A stretch of DNA of 64,000 bases, taken from assembly GCA_027924585.1 (NCBI GenBank), contig BSBM01000372.1, forward strand, positions 11,831,501 through 11,895,500. Direction: 5' to 3'. The notes beneath the pieces were generated by a model. The model was not told the DNA's origin. It saw nothing but the letters and a program-made list of their open reading frames with translations, and did not search any database. Below are positions 20,341-29,896 of the stretch, piece after piece. The stretch's first letter is position 1. Each line of letters begins with the position of its first letter. Both the position numbers and the translations under genes were made by a program. Source of the DNA: Larix kaempferi. Lineage: Eukaryota > Streptophyta > Pinopsida > Pinales > Pinaceae.

Positions 20341-23235
20341 CCTGAAAGAAGGCATGATATGGCATGTATGACACTTGTTGCACTTACGATGCTAGGGCTT
20401 GATATAGCAAAAACCAGTCATCATAGCACTTTCGCTATAAATCCGTTTTGACGAATTTTTCGGATCTGAAATCTTTACAGGTAGAATTTTAAATCCCCAT
20501 GTACCTTGTGTCCAAAGGACAACCTCTAATTCGTTGTACTTTGTGATTTATGATCTGTACAATATAGGGTTTCTGCCTCTTCCAGATCTGAGTCAAAATC
20601 AGGTGACCTTGGGAAAAAAGGTCATAACTTGGGCTAGGAAGCTCCAAATGAAATTTTGTAAAACATTGCAGGTAGTACACAGACTGTAATATCGCAGGAA
20701 AATTTTTCAGAGGCCGAAATGGAACCAGTGACACGTGGCACGTCGTACAAGTGCGCTCTCCTGTATTATCCCATAAACAGGTCATGTTGCAACACTTGGA
20801 ATAACTCTCTCTCAGAGAGTCCAATTGAGGTCATACATATCAGGATGGAAAGACAACAAGTCGAGATATCTCAGGAAACTTTTTCAAAGGCCGAAGTTGA
20901 AACAGTGACACGTGGCACTCCGTACAAGTTTGCTCTCCTGTATTATCCCATAAACAGGTCACGTTGCGACACTTGGCATAACTCTCTCTCAGAGAATCCA
21001 ATTGAGGTCAGACCTGTCAGGATGGAAAGATAACAGGTCGGGCTATCTCAGGAAACGTTTTCAGACCCTGTGGATCAAAAATTTCGGAGTTAAACCAGAA
21101 ACAATCAGGTACATATTTCTGTCAAAACAGAATTATTTTTTAGTACCTTCATTCATGGCTTCCGGAATTTAGGGCTTTGGAGAAAGTTGAAATTTTTGTA
21201 ATCGGAGACCACGGCTGAATGCTACTCATCAAAATAAAAATATAGATACCAACATCAGAATTTTTGGTTGGGCAGAAGGCCGGGCTTGATCAGACCCTAG
21301 TTCGGGACTTTGATCAGAAAAGTGGAAAATTAGGGCTTCTGTAAAAATGGGAATTTTTGAAATCTGAGACCACGGCTAGAAGCTCCTCAGAAAAATAGAA
21401 GCTTAGAGCTTTGGATCAAACCTTTTGATTGGGCAGAAGAGTGGGATTCATCAAACCCCAGTTCAAGGTCACGTCCAGTGAATCCGGAAGTTTCAAAGGC
21501 AAAATTGAGGAGTGAAACTTTGCAGTTTTCAAATTCTGAATATACCAGCTTGATCAGCTCATCAAGGCGCACATTTCTATCCTTTCGGAAGTTTGAAATT
21601 CAAAGTTTGAATTTTTGGGGTTTCTCTGACAAACCCATATCCAGCTCCAGGTCCAGTTCTTGCAAATCAAGTGGATTGGGTTAATCCTAGAAGAAGATGG
21701 ATTGGTCACCTACATAAGTGAAGAAGTTCCTGTTTCAGAGGGAGATGAGGCTAAGGCCTTACATAAGAATATTACAAGTGATCTCGACAGGTATGACTCA
21801 TCGAGGTATGTTTCGATATTTGTTCATGATTAAGTTCATGGTATGTTTGTCTTCATGTTATTACGGTTAGTACAATCTTGATTTTAGATTTATCACCTTA
21901 ACAAAATTATGAATGCATGACAGAAGATATTCATTGGTTAGGATGTTGACACTTATGATTGTACTAATACATTATGGTGCTGTATGAGGTTTATGTTGTC
22001 TACTAACACAAAAAGGTACGCCAAGAAAGACAAATCATGTTCTACTTCAAGAACGTATGATCATGGTGACATGAATACAAGGATTCATCCATTGTCATGG
22101 ATCGCATAGAAGATATACTCTCTAGGTATGTATAACTTGTTTCTACAATGGTTAACTTATGAGATATGCAGGTTACTAGCACAAGTCACTAAAGAGAACC
22201 AAAAGACATTATACGGGCACGTTAGACATAACTAGCTAGCATGCTAATCTAGGTATGTTTTTCCTATATCAAGCTAGAATCCTACCTTGGGTTAGGATCT
22301 TATAATGTTGTGTTGTTGATAATGATTATTCATGAAGTCATAAGTTTGAATAATCACGGGTATATGCAGAGTCATAGGTTTGAATAATCACGGGTATATG
22401 TAGAGTCATGCTTCTTATGATTTGACTAACCATAAGAATCCTACATAAACCTTGAATGCTAATGCTTATTATTTTTGTTTGAAATGATCATGACTATACA
22501 TGCTTGAGATTATTGTGGTCTAATAGTATACTAATGAATGTATGATTTTATATGAGATCACAAGGATAACACAATCATGATACTAATAAGCATGCATAGG
22601 GACCAAGGATGAATATGAGTTCAAGAACAGGTAATCCAGGAAGCAAAGATCAAGAGGGAGTACACTACAGTGGTTTATGCAAGGATGCAGATATTCAGAG
22701 GGAGTTGACCATCTCTCTACATTCCACAACAGAAAGGTGTACAAGAAGCTACTTCAGATTAGGACTCCAGCAGCTCCTGCAAGGAAGCGAAGACTTAGAG
22801 GGAGTCCACCCAACGAACAAACAAAGATAAGTATTTTAATTATCATTTCTTGCATATTTGTTTGTTTAAATAAAATTGTTCAATGATGTATATGCTCATG
22901 GTCCTAGACTTAGGATATGTATTGTGCATAATTGCATTGATGAACAATATTCTACTAATATGCATGGGTAAGTGGCCTATGGCACTGTACAACATTCCAT
23001 TGCTACTTATCTAGAATGAAACCTCTTTGCTGACATGTTGAGAGTTGTGCACACTCTTAACAATGTTCTGGTAGAGATTGGAAGGCATCTAGAAAGTTAC
23101 GGGATATGGATAAATGTTGTATTGAAGCATTGGCTAAGATAATTGCATGACTGTATGACATATTTATTTATGTGTAAGAATTTGTTCTGAAAATTATGAG
23201 ATGTTTCTAATCATGCAATTTAACCTGTTTTGTAG
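20341..23235 (+). other. Copia leader and gag/integrase position without recognised gag, protease or integrase
   Basis: The interval contains a 177-bp tandem duplication (20692-21045), then a diverged duplication with period about 161 bp (GAGACCACGGCT at 21205 and 21366). After these come stretches broken by plant-like splice donors CAG|GTATG and AG|GTATGT (21791, 21806, 22126, 22253). A pyrimidine-rich acceptor TGTTTTGTAG ends at 23235. Three GAGGGAGT-containing repeats lie at 22640-22815. No GAG zinc knuckle, D-S/T-G protease or HHCC integrase motif is visible. It may be captured host sequence with introns; that is inference. Confidence 0.5.
20692..21045 (+). repeat. 177-bp tandem duplication, open in one frame (two 59-residue units)
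   Basis: The blocks CTGTATTATCCCATAAACAG at 20761 and 20938 mark two copies with period 177, exactly 59 codons. The frame 20719-21033 reads ALLYYPINRS twice, each within CxTWxNSLSExPIEV. The preserved phase may be chance, because the copies are young and similar. Confidence 0.85.
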
Positions 23236-23526
23236 GAAAGACCGTATATCTTCACCTACAAAAGGACTACAACATTTGTTCCAGCAACAAAGATATCTAT
23301 TGAAGATATTGAAGTTCCCAGGATCTGGGATGAAGAAATGGAATGCCATGATCCGTCGATCATGAAGAATGATGTTTGGGATGCGGTCCCAAGAGCTGAA
23401 GGGAATTCTGTTGTGACTTCCAAATGGAACTATCAGATCAAGCATGTTGCAGCTGGCAGCATTGAGAAATACAAAAGTGATGAAATAGAAGATGCACCAG
23501 ATGGATTTCAAGACAACATGGTGTAG
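23236..23526 (+). pseudogene. Copia reverse transcriptase, N-terminal (fingers) fragment
   Basis: The frame contains EDIEVPRIWDEEMECHDPSI, MKNDVWDAVPR, then VVTSKWNYQIKH and GSIEKYK. This is the start of the Ty1/copia RT domain, where the canonical text has WxxVPxPxG..(V/I)xxKWIYKIK..GxxxKYKARLVA. The following KARFVARG and catalytic palm-start region is missing: the frame runs into unrelated residues and the TAG at 23524-23526. The element copies its RNA with this enzyme in the cytoplasmic particle; this copy cannot. Confidence 0.82.
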
Positions 23527-23823
23527 TCATATATGTGTGCAGAACTTGGTAGGGTAGGATAGACAGCTTTCTATCCAGTTTGGGCTTTACCAAGAATAAA
23601 GCGGATTCCAACTTTTTCTACAAGGTTGAGGAAGGAAATCCAGCGATACTACTATGTGGATGACCTGTTTGTATCAAGTGAGGATAGATTGATTGTCGAC
23701 ACGCAGCGGAAGCTTGCTGTCGAGTTCGAGTTGAGGAACTTGGGGATGATGCACTATTTCTTTTTGGCATGGAGGTGTGGCAGAGTGATGGAATCTTCCT
23801 TGGACAAGGGAAGTATACAGTAG
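23527..23823 (+). pseudogene. Copia RT central part with YVDD motif, frameshifted
   Basis: Codons near 23560-23640 read FLSSLGFTKNKADSNFFYK in one frame. The catalytic YVDD (23653-23664), followed by LFVSSEDRL, is in another frame, and LAVEFELRNLGMMHYF leads to a further one-base shift near 23762. Only about 280 bp separate the KYK motif from YVDD, less than in intact copia RTs, so a segment has been lost. Catalytic aspartates are present as encoded residues, but no continuous protein is possible. Confidence 0.85.
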
Positions 23824-24614
23824 AGATCCTGAAGAGGTTCGAGATGATGGATTGCAAGGCTATGGCCACACCTATGGCATCGAACCTGAAGCATCTGTGT
23901 GATGCTTCATCTGAGTCAGTTGATATCTCTATGCATCGTCAAATGATTGGGTCCTTGATGTACCTGACGAACACGAGACCAGATATTTGCTTTGCGGTGA
24001 ACACATTGAGCCAGTTCCTGACAGATCCGAGGAGTGTTCACTTGGTTGATGTAAAGCATGTTCTGAGGTACCTGAAGGGTACAGTTGATTATGGGCTCAA
24101 GTATGAAGCGAATCAAAAGTTTAACCTACAGGGTTATGTTAATTCAATTTGGGATGGCAGTGCTGCAGATAGGAACAGCACATCTGGGTGTTGCTTCAGT
24201 ATGGGATCAGGTGTGATCTCTTGGTTTAGCAGGAAGCAGTCCTGCGTAGCACTGAGTACAGCTGAGGCAAAGTATGTTGCATCCTGTTCAGCTAGTTTTG
24301 AGGCAGTATGGATACGGAAGCTACTGTCTGAGTTATTTGATCTCCCGTTGGATGCTACTGGTATCTTTTGTGATAACCAGAGTTGTGTGAAGCTGTCCGA
24401 GAATCCAGTGTTTCATGACAGGTCAAAACACATAGAGATCAAATATCACTATATCAGGGATATGGTGCAGAGAGGAGCTATGAAGCTCCTGTACATTGCG
24501 ACGGACGAGCAGATTGCAGATGTGCTGACGAAGCCACTAGCCAGGGTGAAGTTCAAGTACTTCAGAGAGAGGCTTTGCGTTCTTCAGATCGAGGACACTT
24601 CGGGGAAGAAGTGA
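23769..24614 (+). pseudogene. Copia RT C-terminus and RNase H
   Basis: A 281-residue open frame starts with MEVWQSDGIFLGQGKY (GMEV block), then MATPMASN, YRQ-like MHRQMIGSLMYLTNTRPDI, and the RNase H domain ending QIADVLTKPLARVKF. This order is diagnostic for Ty1/copia. RNase H keeps CDNQSC and STAEA but has GYVNSIW where active copies have GYxDSDW, so the first catalytic aspartate is lost. TGA at 24612-24614 ends the polyprotein in the normal place. It is the longest intact stretch in the element. Confidence 0.92.
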
Positions 24615-24699
24615 TGGACACATTTGCTGAAGCCATTCCAAGAATGTTGGAAGGAGGATCCTTCACATGGTTGTGGATGTAAGCGCTGGATGTTGATGA

Positions 24700-25330
24700 G
24701 CATCAGGATGATATTCTAGTTTCTGCTTTGTATGATCAGTTGGATCATTTATATGTATATGTATGTACGCATCATGTTGGATGCTGGATATGATCAGTTG
24801 GATCATTTATGTACGCATCATGTTGGATGTTGGATATGATCAGTTGGATCATTTATATGTATGTACGCATCATGTTGGATGATGGATATGATCAGTTGGA
24901 TCATTCATATGTATGTACGCATCATGTTGGATGATGGATATGATCGGTTGGATCATGTGTATGTATTTTGTATATGCATCATGTTGGATGCTTGGATCAT
25001 GTATCTGTATATGTATCAGGTGGATACATTGTATGATCAGGTAGATCATGTATGTTGATGGATACATTGTGTGGATCATGTATCTATGTATCAGGTGGAT
25101 ACACTATGTATATTGATATGTATCAGGTATGATCAGGTAGATCATGTATGTTGATGGATACATTGTGTGGATCATGTATGTTGATGGATACATTGTGTGG
25201 ATCATGTATCTATGTATCAGGTGGATACACTATGTATGATGATATATATCAGGTAGATACTTGGTGTGCATCAGATGGATGCATTGTATGATCAGGATGA
25301 TCGTGGATGACGAGCTTCTCCAGATGACAT
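24700..25330 (+). repeat. GATCA-rich tandem repeats (period about 47-58, then longer units)
   Basis: TGATCAGTTGGATCA recurs at 24732, 24790, 24837 and 24889, with a variant at 24941, each time with TGTACGCATCATGTTGGATG. After 25000 the unit changes to GATCAGGTAGATCATG with TGGATACATTGTGTGGATC. The core is itself an interrupted inverted repeat. It lies between RNase H and the 3' LTR. Confidence 0.9.
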
Positions 25331-25443
25331 GCAGCAGGATGTTGCAGTGATGATGATCAGGATGATCATGTGTACATCAGGATGATGTATGGTGAGTATC
25401 AGATGACACTTTGTGGCCGTGGATCAGGTTGTGCAGGTAAGCA

Positions 25444-25715
25444 TGTAATTTGTGCCCTGGGAGATTTGCAGATGGTCTTTCGAGGTTTTCCCTATGGCAT
25501 GTAATTCGGTGCCCTGGGACATCTGGCAAATGCTCTTTCGAGGTTTTGCTTGGGAGGACATATAATTTGTGCCCTGGGAGATCTGCACATAGTCTTTCGA
25601 GATTTTGCCTATGGCATGTAATTCGGTGCCCTGGGATATTTGGAAGATGCTCTTGCGAGGTTTTGTCCTATGGCATGTAATTTTCTCCTGGGAGATCTGG
25701 ACATGATGAAAAAGG
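25444..25715 (+). repeat. About 58-bp tandem repeats (CATGTAATT-GTGCCCTGGGA)
   Basis: Five copies begin at about 25444, 25500, 25560, 25618 and 25676. Each holds CCTGGGAnATnTG and CTTTCGAGGTTTTG or a close variant. Confidence 0.88.
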
Positions 25716-26007
25716 CCTCAGATGCTTCAGCCAGGTTTTTTTGTGGACCACATGTAATGTGCTCCTGGGAGATCCGACAGGTAGAGTTTTGTGCTCGTAA
25801 CAGCCTGGGATGCTTCAGCCAGGTTTTGTGGTGAGATCACATGTAATGTGCTCCTGGGAGATCCGACAGGTAGAGCTATGTGCTCGTAACAGCCTGGGAT
25901 GCTTCAGCCAGGTTTTGTGATGGGTCACATGTAATGTGCTCCTGGGAGATCCGACAAGTAGAGCTGTGTGCTCGTAAAATCCTGGGATGCTGCAGCCAGG
26001 TTTTGTG
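25716..26007 (+). repeat. 88-89-bp tandem repeats derived from the preceding array
   Basis: GATGCTTCAGCCAGGTTTT units start at 25716, 25804, 25893 and 25981 and include CATGTAATGTGCTCCTGGGA, which relates them to the 58-bp array to the left. The later copies are most similar, as in a locally expanding array. Confidence 0.88.
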
Positions 26008-26266
26008 ACGCACGTAATAAGTCCTGAGGTTTCCACAGTATGGCCAATGATGATGAAGACCTGCAGGTGGTGGGCCTACATCCAGTATGAAAAAGGACTG
26101 GCTCTGTAGAACTTCCTATGACGAGTAGATTCAGAGATTGATTGAGATAGCAGCAGCAGTGACGATGATGATGACTCGATGATGATTATCCAGTGACGAT
26201 GATCCAGAGAAGATGACTTGTGCTAGAAGACCTGTGCTGAGAAATACCTTCCTAGTTAAGAGGAAG

Positions 26267-26917
26267 TGTTGATGTATATGTAACTTCGGAATGTATTTCA
26301 TATATGTATGTTGTATGTACTCCTATAGAGATGGTATTATTCCTCTATACGGAAGTGTCGTCATTTATATTGTAAATGTCGTAACTTATACTTGATGGGT
26401 TATTAGACCACCTTGTTGGGGTCGTCCCTGTATAAGTCATGTGGGTCGAAGGGTTATTAGACCACCCTATTGGGGTTCGGCCATGTGGGTCAAAGGGTTA
26501 TTAGACCACCCTATTAGGGGTCGGCCCAGTCAGCATTATGTTATTGGGTTAAGTTCGAGCCTACATGATTTATGTAAAAGGCAAGTCAAGTCAAGTATAA
26601 ATAGAGTGCGGGAGGCACTCTATTTACTCACTCACTTCTCACTCATGCACTCAAGGAGGAGTGGCGCACTTATGTAGGAGGCGGATCTGCTGCTCGGATA
26701 TGTCTATCTCTCATGTTTAGGTTGTATCATTGCTCTATCTATCTCTGAGGAAGTTATTGGGGTTTTTCACCTTTATGGTTTTCCCCAAGTAAATATTTGT
26801 GTCTCTTGTGTGCTTGCATTATTGTCTCCATGATTGATATGTTGTAGATATGTTGTACATGTTGTTCTCTCAGTTAAGATCCTAGATCAGATTGAACTAA
26901 ATTCTGAAAATTTAACA
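26267..26917 (+). repeat. 3' LTR of the copia element
   Basis: It is co-linear with 19675-20325 over all 651 bases, with about two dozen substitutions. AAGAGGAAG directly before it is the polypurine tract. GCCTT follows. Confidence 0.95.
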
Positions 26918-27240
26918 GCCTTCGAGCAGACCAAGGCATTAAGGAGGGAACTTGAGGACTTAAGGGTGAAGGAGGCTGAAACCTCTACAAGAGTGCAGCC
27001 ACCAATGGAAGAAGCACTCACCTTGACCGATGACATTGAACAAAACTGCAAGAACTTCGGACATCGAAAAATCATATCAAGGAAGAGACCTCAGAACCTG
27101 CTTCACAGGAGAGGCTTGACAAAGTAAAGGAGTGTGAGCAGGAAGTGAAACAGGTAGTTGCACAGCTGATCAAGACAGTTGAAGAATTCACTGCGCGAGT
27201 AGGAATTCCAAAAGATGCACAGATGGAGCAACTGGACTAG
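26918..27240 (+). pseudogene. Coiled-coil protein, C-terminal part (continues after the copia insertion)
   Basis: The target pentamer GCCTT resumes the frame left at 19674 and reads AFEQTKALRRELEDLRVKEA, again heptad-rich. A frameshift near 27060 leads to a frame with ECEQEVKQVVAQLIKTVEEF that ends at TAG 27238-27240, only 38 bases before the 3' LTR. That the ORF ends just before the LTR shows it spanned the whole interior. Function unknown. Confidence 0.6.
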
Positions 27241-27262
27241 AGTGGCTCGGAGCGAGCCACAA

Positions 27263-27278
27263 GTAAGTGTTAGGGGCC
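27263..27278 (+). other. Polypurine tract of the coiled-coil element
   Basis: AAGTGTTAGGGGCC lies directly before the 3' LTR start TGTTGGG. Confidence 0.5.
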
Positions 27279-28379
27279 TGTTGGGTGTGGCCCAAATGGG
27301 TACCAATTTTGTTGAAACATGATTTTGAGTTGCGCATTGGAAAAGCATAGCAACACGGAGAGCGCAGCTTGTTGGACATATTCAGTAGCGCAGGACCCAC
27401 GCAGCAACAAATTTTGGTAAGAAGATAGAAGAAAAGGTCGGGTGAGGAAGCGACTTATTTTTGGTAAAGAGCCAGACAAAGGAAGGAGAAAGCGACCTGT
27501 TTGTAATAGTGGCAGCAAGCAGTTGAGAAGCTAGGCCACTACGTTGACAAGGACAGGCAGGCGGAAGAGGCAGAAAGAGATAGGCCACGATGCAGTTGTA
27601 ATTGTTTTGAGGACTGCGGCTGTCAGAGGAGCGTGCGAGTCACAAGTGGCCCTGCAGGACGGCCTGAAGCAGGCAGAGTAAGCTTTCGACGACGATAGTC
27701 AGGCTGGCAGGTAGCCATGCCATGTTTTGGAAACCTAAGGGTTTTTCCTATGAATTGTAAAGACATGACCTACGGGCATGATCTATAAATAAGGCATTTT
27801 TGTATAGGGAAGGGTTACTCTTCATTTTGGAATATTGTTAGACTTTTGAGCAAAAACCATTGTAAAGGCTCTACAACTGTGTGTGCAGAGACCTATCTGA
27901 GAGAGAAGAGAGTCTGCAGCTGAGTGCACAGACCAGGAACGATTGTACCCTTCCCAAAATATCAATATTAACAACCGTTCTTGTGGACATAGCCTCCATC
28001 CGAGGGGTGAACCACGTTAAATCTTGTGTAGTGACATTGTCTATATGTTCATGCTTGTTCTATCTGTTTGCTTACTATGTATGTTTGAATTCTCAATTAT
28101 CAGTTGGTTGGTTAATGCTTTTGTATGTATTCTCCATAGGAGGAGATCGAGGATAATATGTTAAGTGTTTCACGAATGGATGATTGATGAATGTGAGCTG
28201 GTCTAAGTAGGTGAATGTATCAACCGTGGCTAGACATGTATGCAAGTAATGAATAGTTATGTAATTATGTTAATGTGTAATACTGAGAGGGCGCAGGACT
28301 GATAGCTTGTTTGAGTACACCAAGCATAAGGTTAAATAATCACTTTACAGAATTAAAGGAATAAGTACCAAGTAAACCC
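27279..28379 (+). repeat. 3' LTR of the coiled-coil element, lacking its last bases
   Basis: It matches 16846-17968 up to AGTAAACCC, where the 5' copy continues TTAACA but this one passes directly into gypsy pol sequence. The abrupt change and the missing target duplication mark a rearrangement breakpoint. Confidence 0.82.
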
Positions 28380-28396
28380 AAGCAAATTAACTTAAA

Positions 28397-29896
28397 GTGA
28401 GCATTGTAGGATCTGAAGACATTAGAGAAGCCTATAAAGAGGATGAAGACTTCAAGGATATTTATGCAGCTTGTGTAAGTCCTATTCCATGTAATAGAAG
28501 CCAATGGTTGGAGTATACCTTGCAAGAAGGTTTGTTGTTAAAAATCAGTAAGTTATGTATCCCAAATTGTTCTGTAAGAGAGAATATAATCGAGGAGAAG
28601 CATAGTGGAAGCCTATCTAGTCACTTCGGAGGGGGTAAGACATTAGCCCAAGTAAATGCATTTTATTATTGGCCAGGTATGAGGAAGGACATCAAGAAGT
28701 TTGTGGAAAGATGTAGAGTATGCCAGCATGCAAAGGGAGGGAAACATAATACAGGATTGTATCAGCCTTTGCCCATTCCAGACAGGCCATGGGATTCAGT
28801 TAGCATGGATTTTATCTTAGGACTGCCAAGAACTCAGAGAGGGAATGATTCAATTTATGTTGTGCTTGATAGATTCTCAAAGATGGCACATTTCATTGCT
28901 TGTAAGAAAACTACTGATGCTACTAATGTTGCAAACTTGTTCTTTTCTGAAGTTGTTATATTGCATGGTTTACCATTAAGTATAGTATCAGATAGGGATG
29001 CAAAGTTCGTTGGCCATTTCTAGAGGACATTATGGAAGAAATTGGGAACAAAGCTGGATTTTAGCTCAGCCTACCACCCACAGATAGATGGACAAACAAA
29101 GGTAGTTAATAGAAGTCTTGGAAACATATTAAGAAGTTTAGTGTATGAACATCCTAAGTAATGGGACTTGGAACTTGCCCAAGCTCAGTTTTCCTATAAT
29201 GACTCACCTAACAGAAGTACAAGAAGGAGTCCATTTCAAGTTGTTTATGGGATGCACCCAAGAGGTGTATATGAGCTCAGAAATCTAGAGAAGCAAGAGT
29301 TTAGAAGTTCAGATGGGGAGGAATTTGCATCTGCAATGCACAAATTACATGAGGATGTTAAAAGAAAGATGGAGGAAAGTGTAAGTAAGTATAAGCAGAA
29401 AGCTGATGAAAGGAGAAGGGAAGTAGATTTCCAAGTCGGAGATATGGTGATGGCTTACTTGAAGAAAGAAAGATTTCCAAAGGGAACCTATAACAAACTG
29501 AAACTCAAAAAGATTGGACCTTGCAAGATCTTAAGAAAATTCTCTCTTAATGCATATGAGATTGATTTACCATCTGGGTATCGTATATCACCTATTTTTA
29601 ATGTTGCAGATTTGTCTCTTTTTAAAGAAGTAGGTGAACAAGGAATTTCAGATAGTGATGGACAGACTGTGGATTGGCAAGAACAATTGCCACAGATGGA
29701 GCAACCACAAGTTGAAGCTGTGCTGGACAAGAAGGTTTCAAAGAAGACTAGAAGCAGGACCTATTATCAGTATTTAGTAAAGTGGAAAGGGAAACCTATT
29801 GAGGATGTTATATGGATGACAGAACCAAAGGTTTACCGGCATGGGACGGACCCTGAAGAACATGTGAAGAACTTTCTTTTTATCTCCCGGGGAGGA
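28397..29896 (+). pseudogene. Gypsy integrase with C-terminal chromodomain
   Basis: In order: the zinc-binding HHCC region (EKHSGSLSSHFGGGKT ... CRVCQHAKGG), the catalytic core with SMDFILGLP and IVSDRDAKF, a GPY-like region (KLKLKKIGPCKILRK), and a chromodomain YLVKWKGKPIEDVIWM near the end. The chromodomain marks a chromovirus; it steers integration to heterochromatin in this group. The catalytic glutamate of the DDE triad, normally in GQTEVVNR, is lysine here (codon 29099-29101). In-frame TAG (29021) and TAA (29159) also break it. The polyprotein ends with the TGA that overlaps the LTR start. Confidence 0.92.
29885..29896 (+). other. Polypurine tract of the chromovirus
   Basis: CCCGGGGAGGA precedes the LTR start TGATGC and overlaps the end of the chromodomain frame. 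Confidence 0.6.

Larger units (their letters stand above)
19675..26917 (+). mobile_element. Ty1/copia LTR retrotransposon, structurally complete but coding-deficient
   Basis: The 7,243-bp element has two 651-bp LTRs, an iMet PBS, a purine tract, and perfect GCCTT target duplications. Copia RT and RNase H in the canonical order place it in Ty1/copia. Gag, protease and integrase were not found in the 2.9 kb between PBS and RT, which holds duplicated leader sequence and gene-like spacers instead. Between RNase H and the 3' LTR lie 1.6 kb of tandem repeats. By eye the LTRs differ at about two dozen positions (roughly 4%) with no indels. The insertion is therefore younger than its host element but not recent. 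Confidence 0.93.
16846..28379 (+). mobile_element. Non-autonomous LTR retrotransposon coding a coiled-coil protein, split by a copia element
   Basis: LTRs at 16846-17968 and 27279-28379 flank an interior which, once the nested copia element is left out, is only about 2.06 kb. It holds one coding frame for a charged coiled-coil protein and no gag-pol enzymes, so it is a short non-autonomous element. The 3' LTR lacks the last six bases of the 5' copy. The outer flanks show no target duplication, so one end has probably been rearranged. I saw no convincing tRNA PBS after the 5' LTR. Confidence 0.78.

Noticed and set aside
24861-25079. Overlapping frames on both strands in the copia 3' region
   Set aside because: They are translations of the GATCA tandem repeat.
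24700-26010. CRISPR array
   Set aside because: Direct repeats lack unique equal-length spacers, and the context is a plant retrotransposon; these are tandem repeats.
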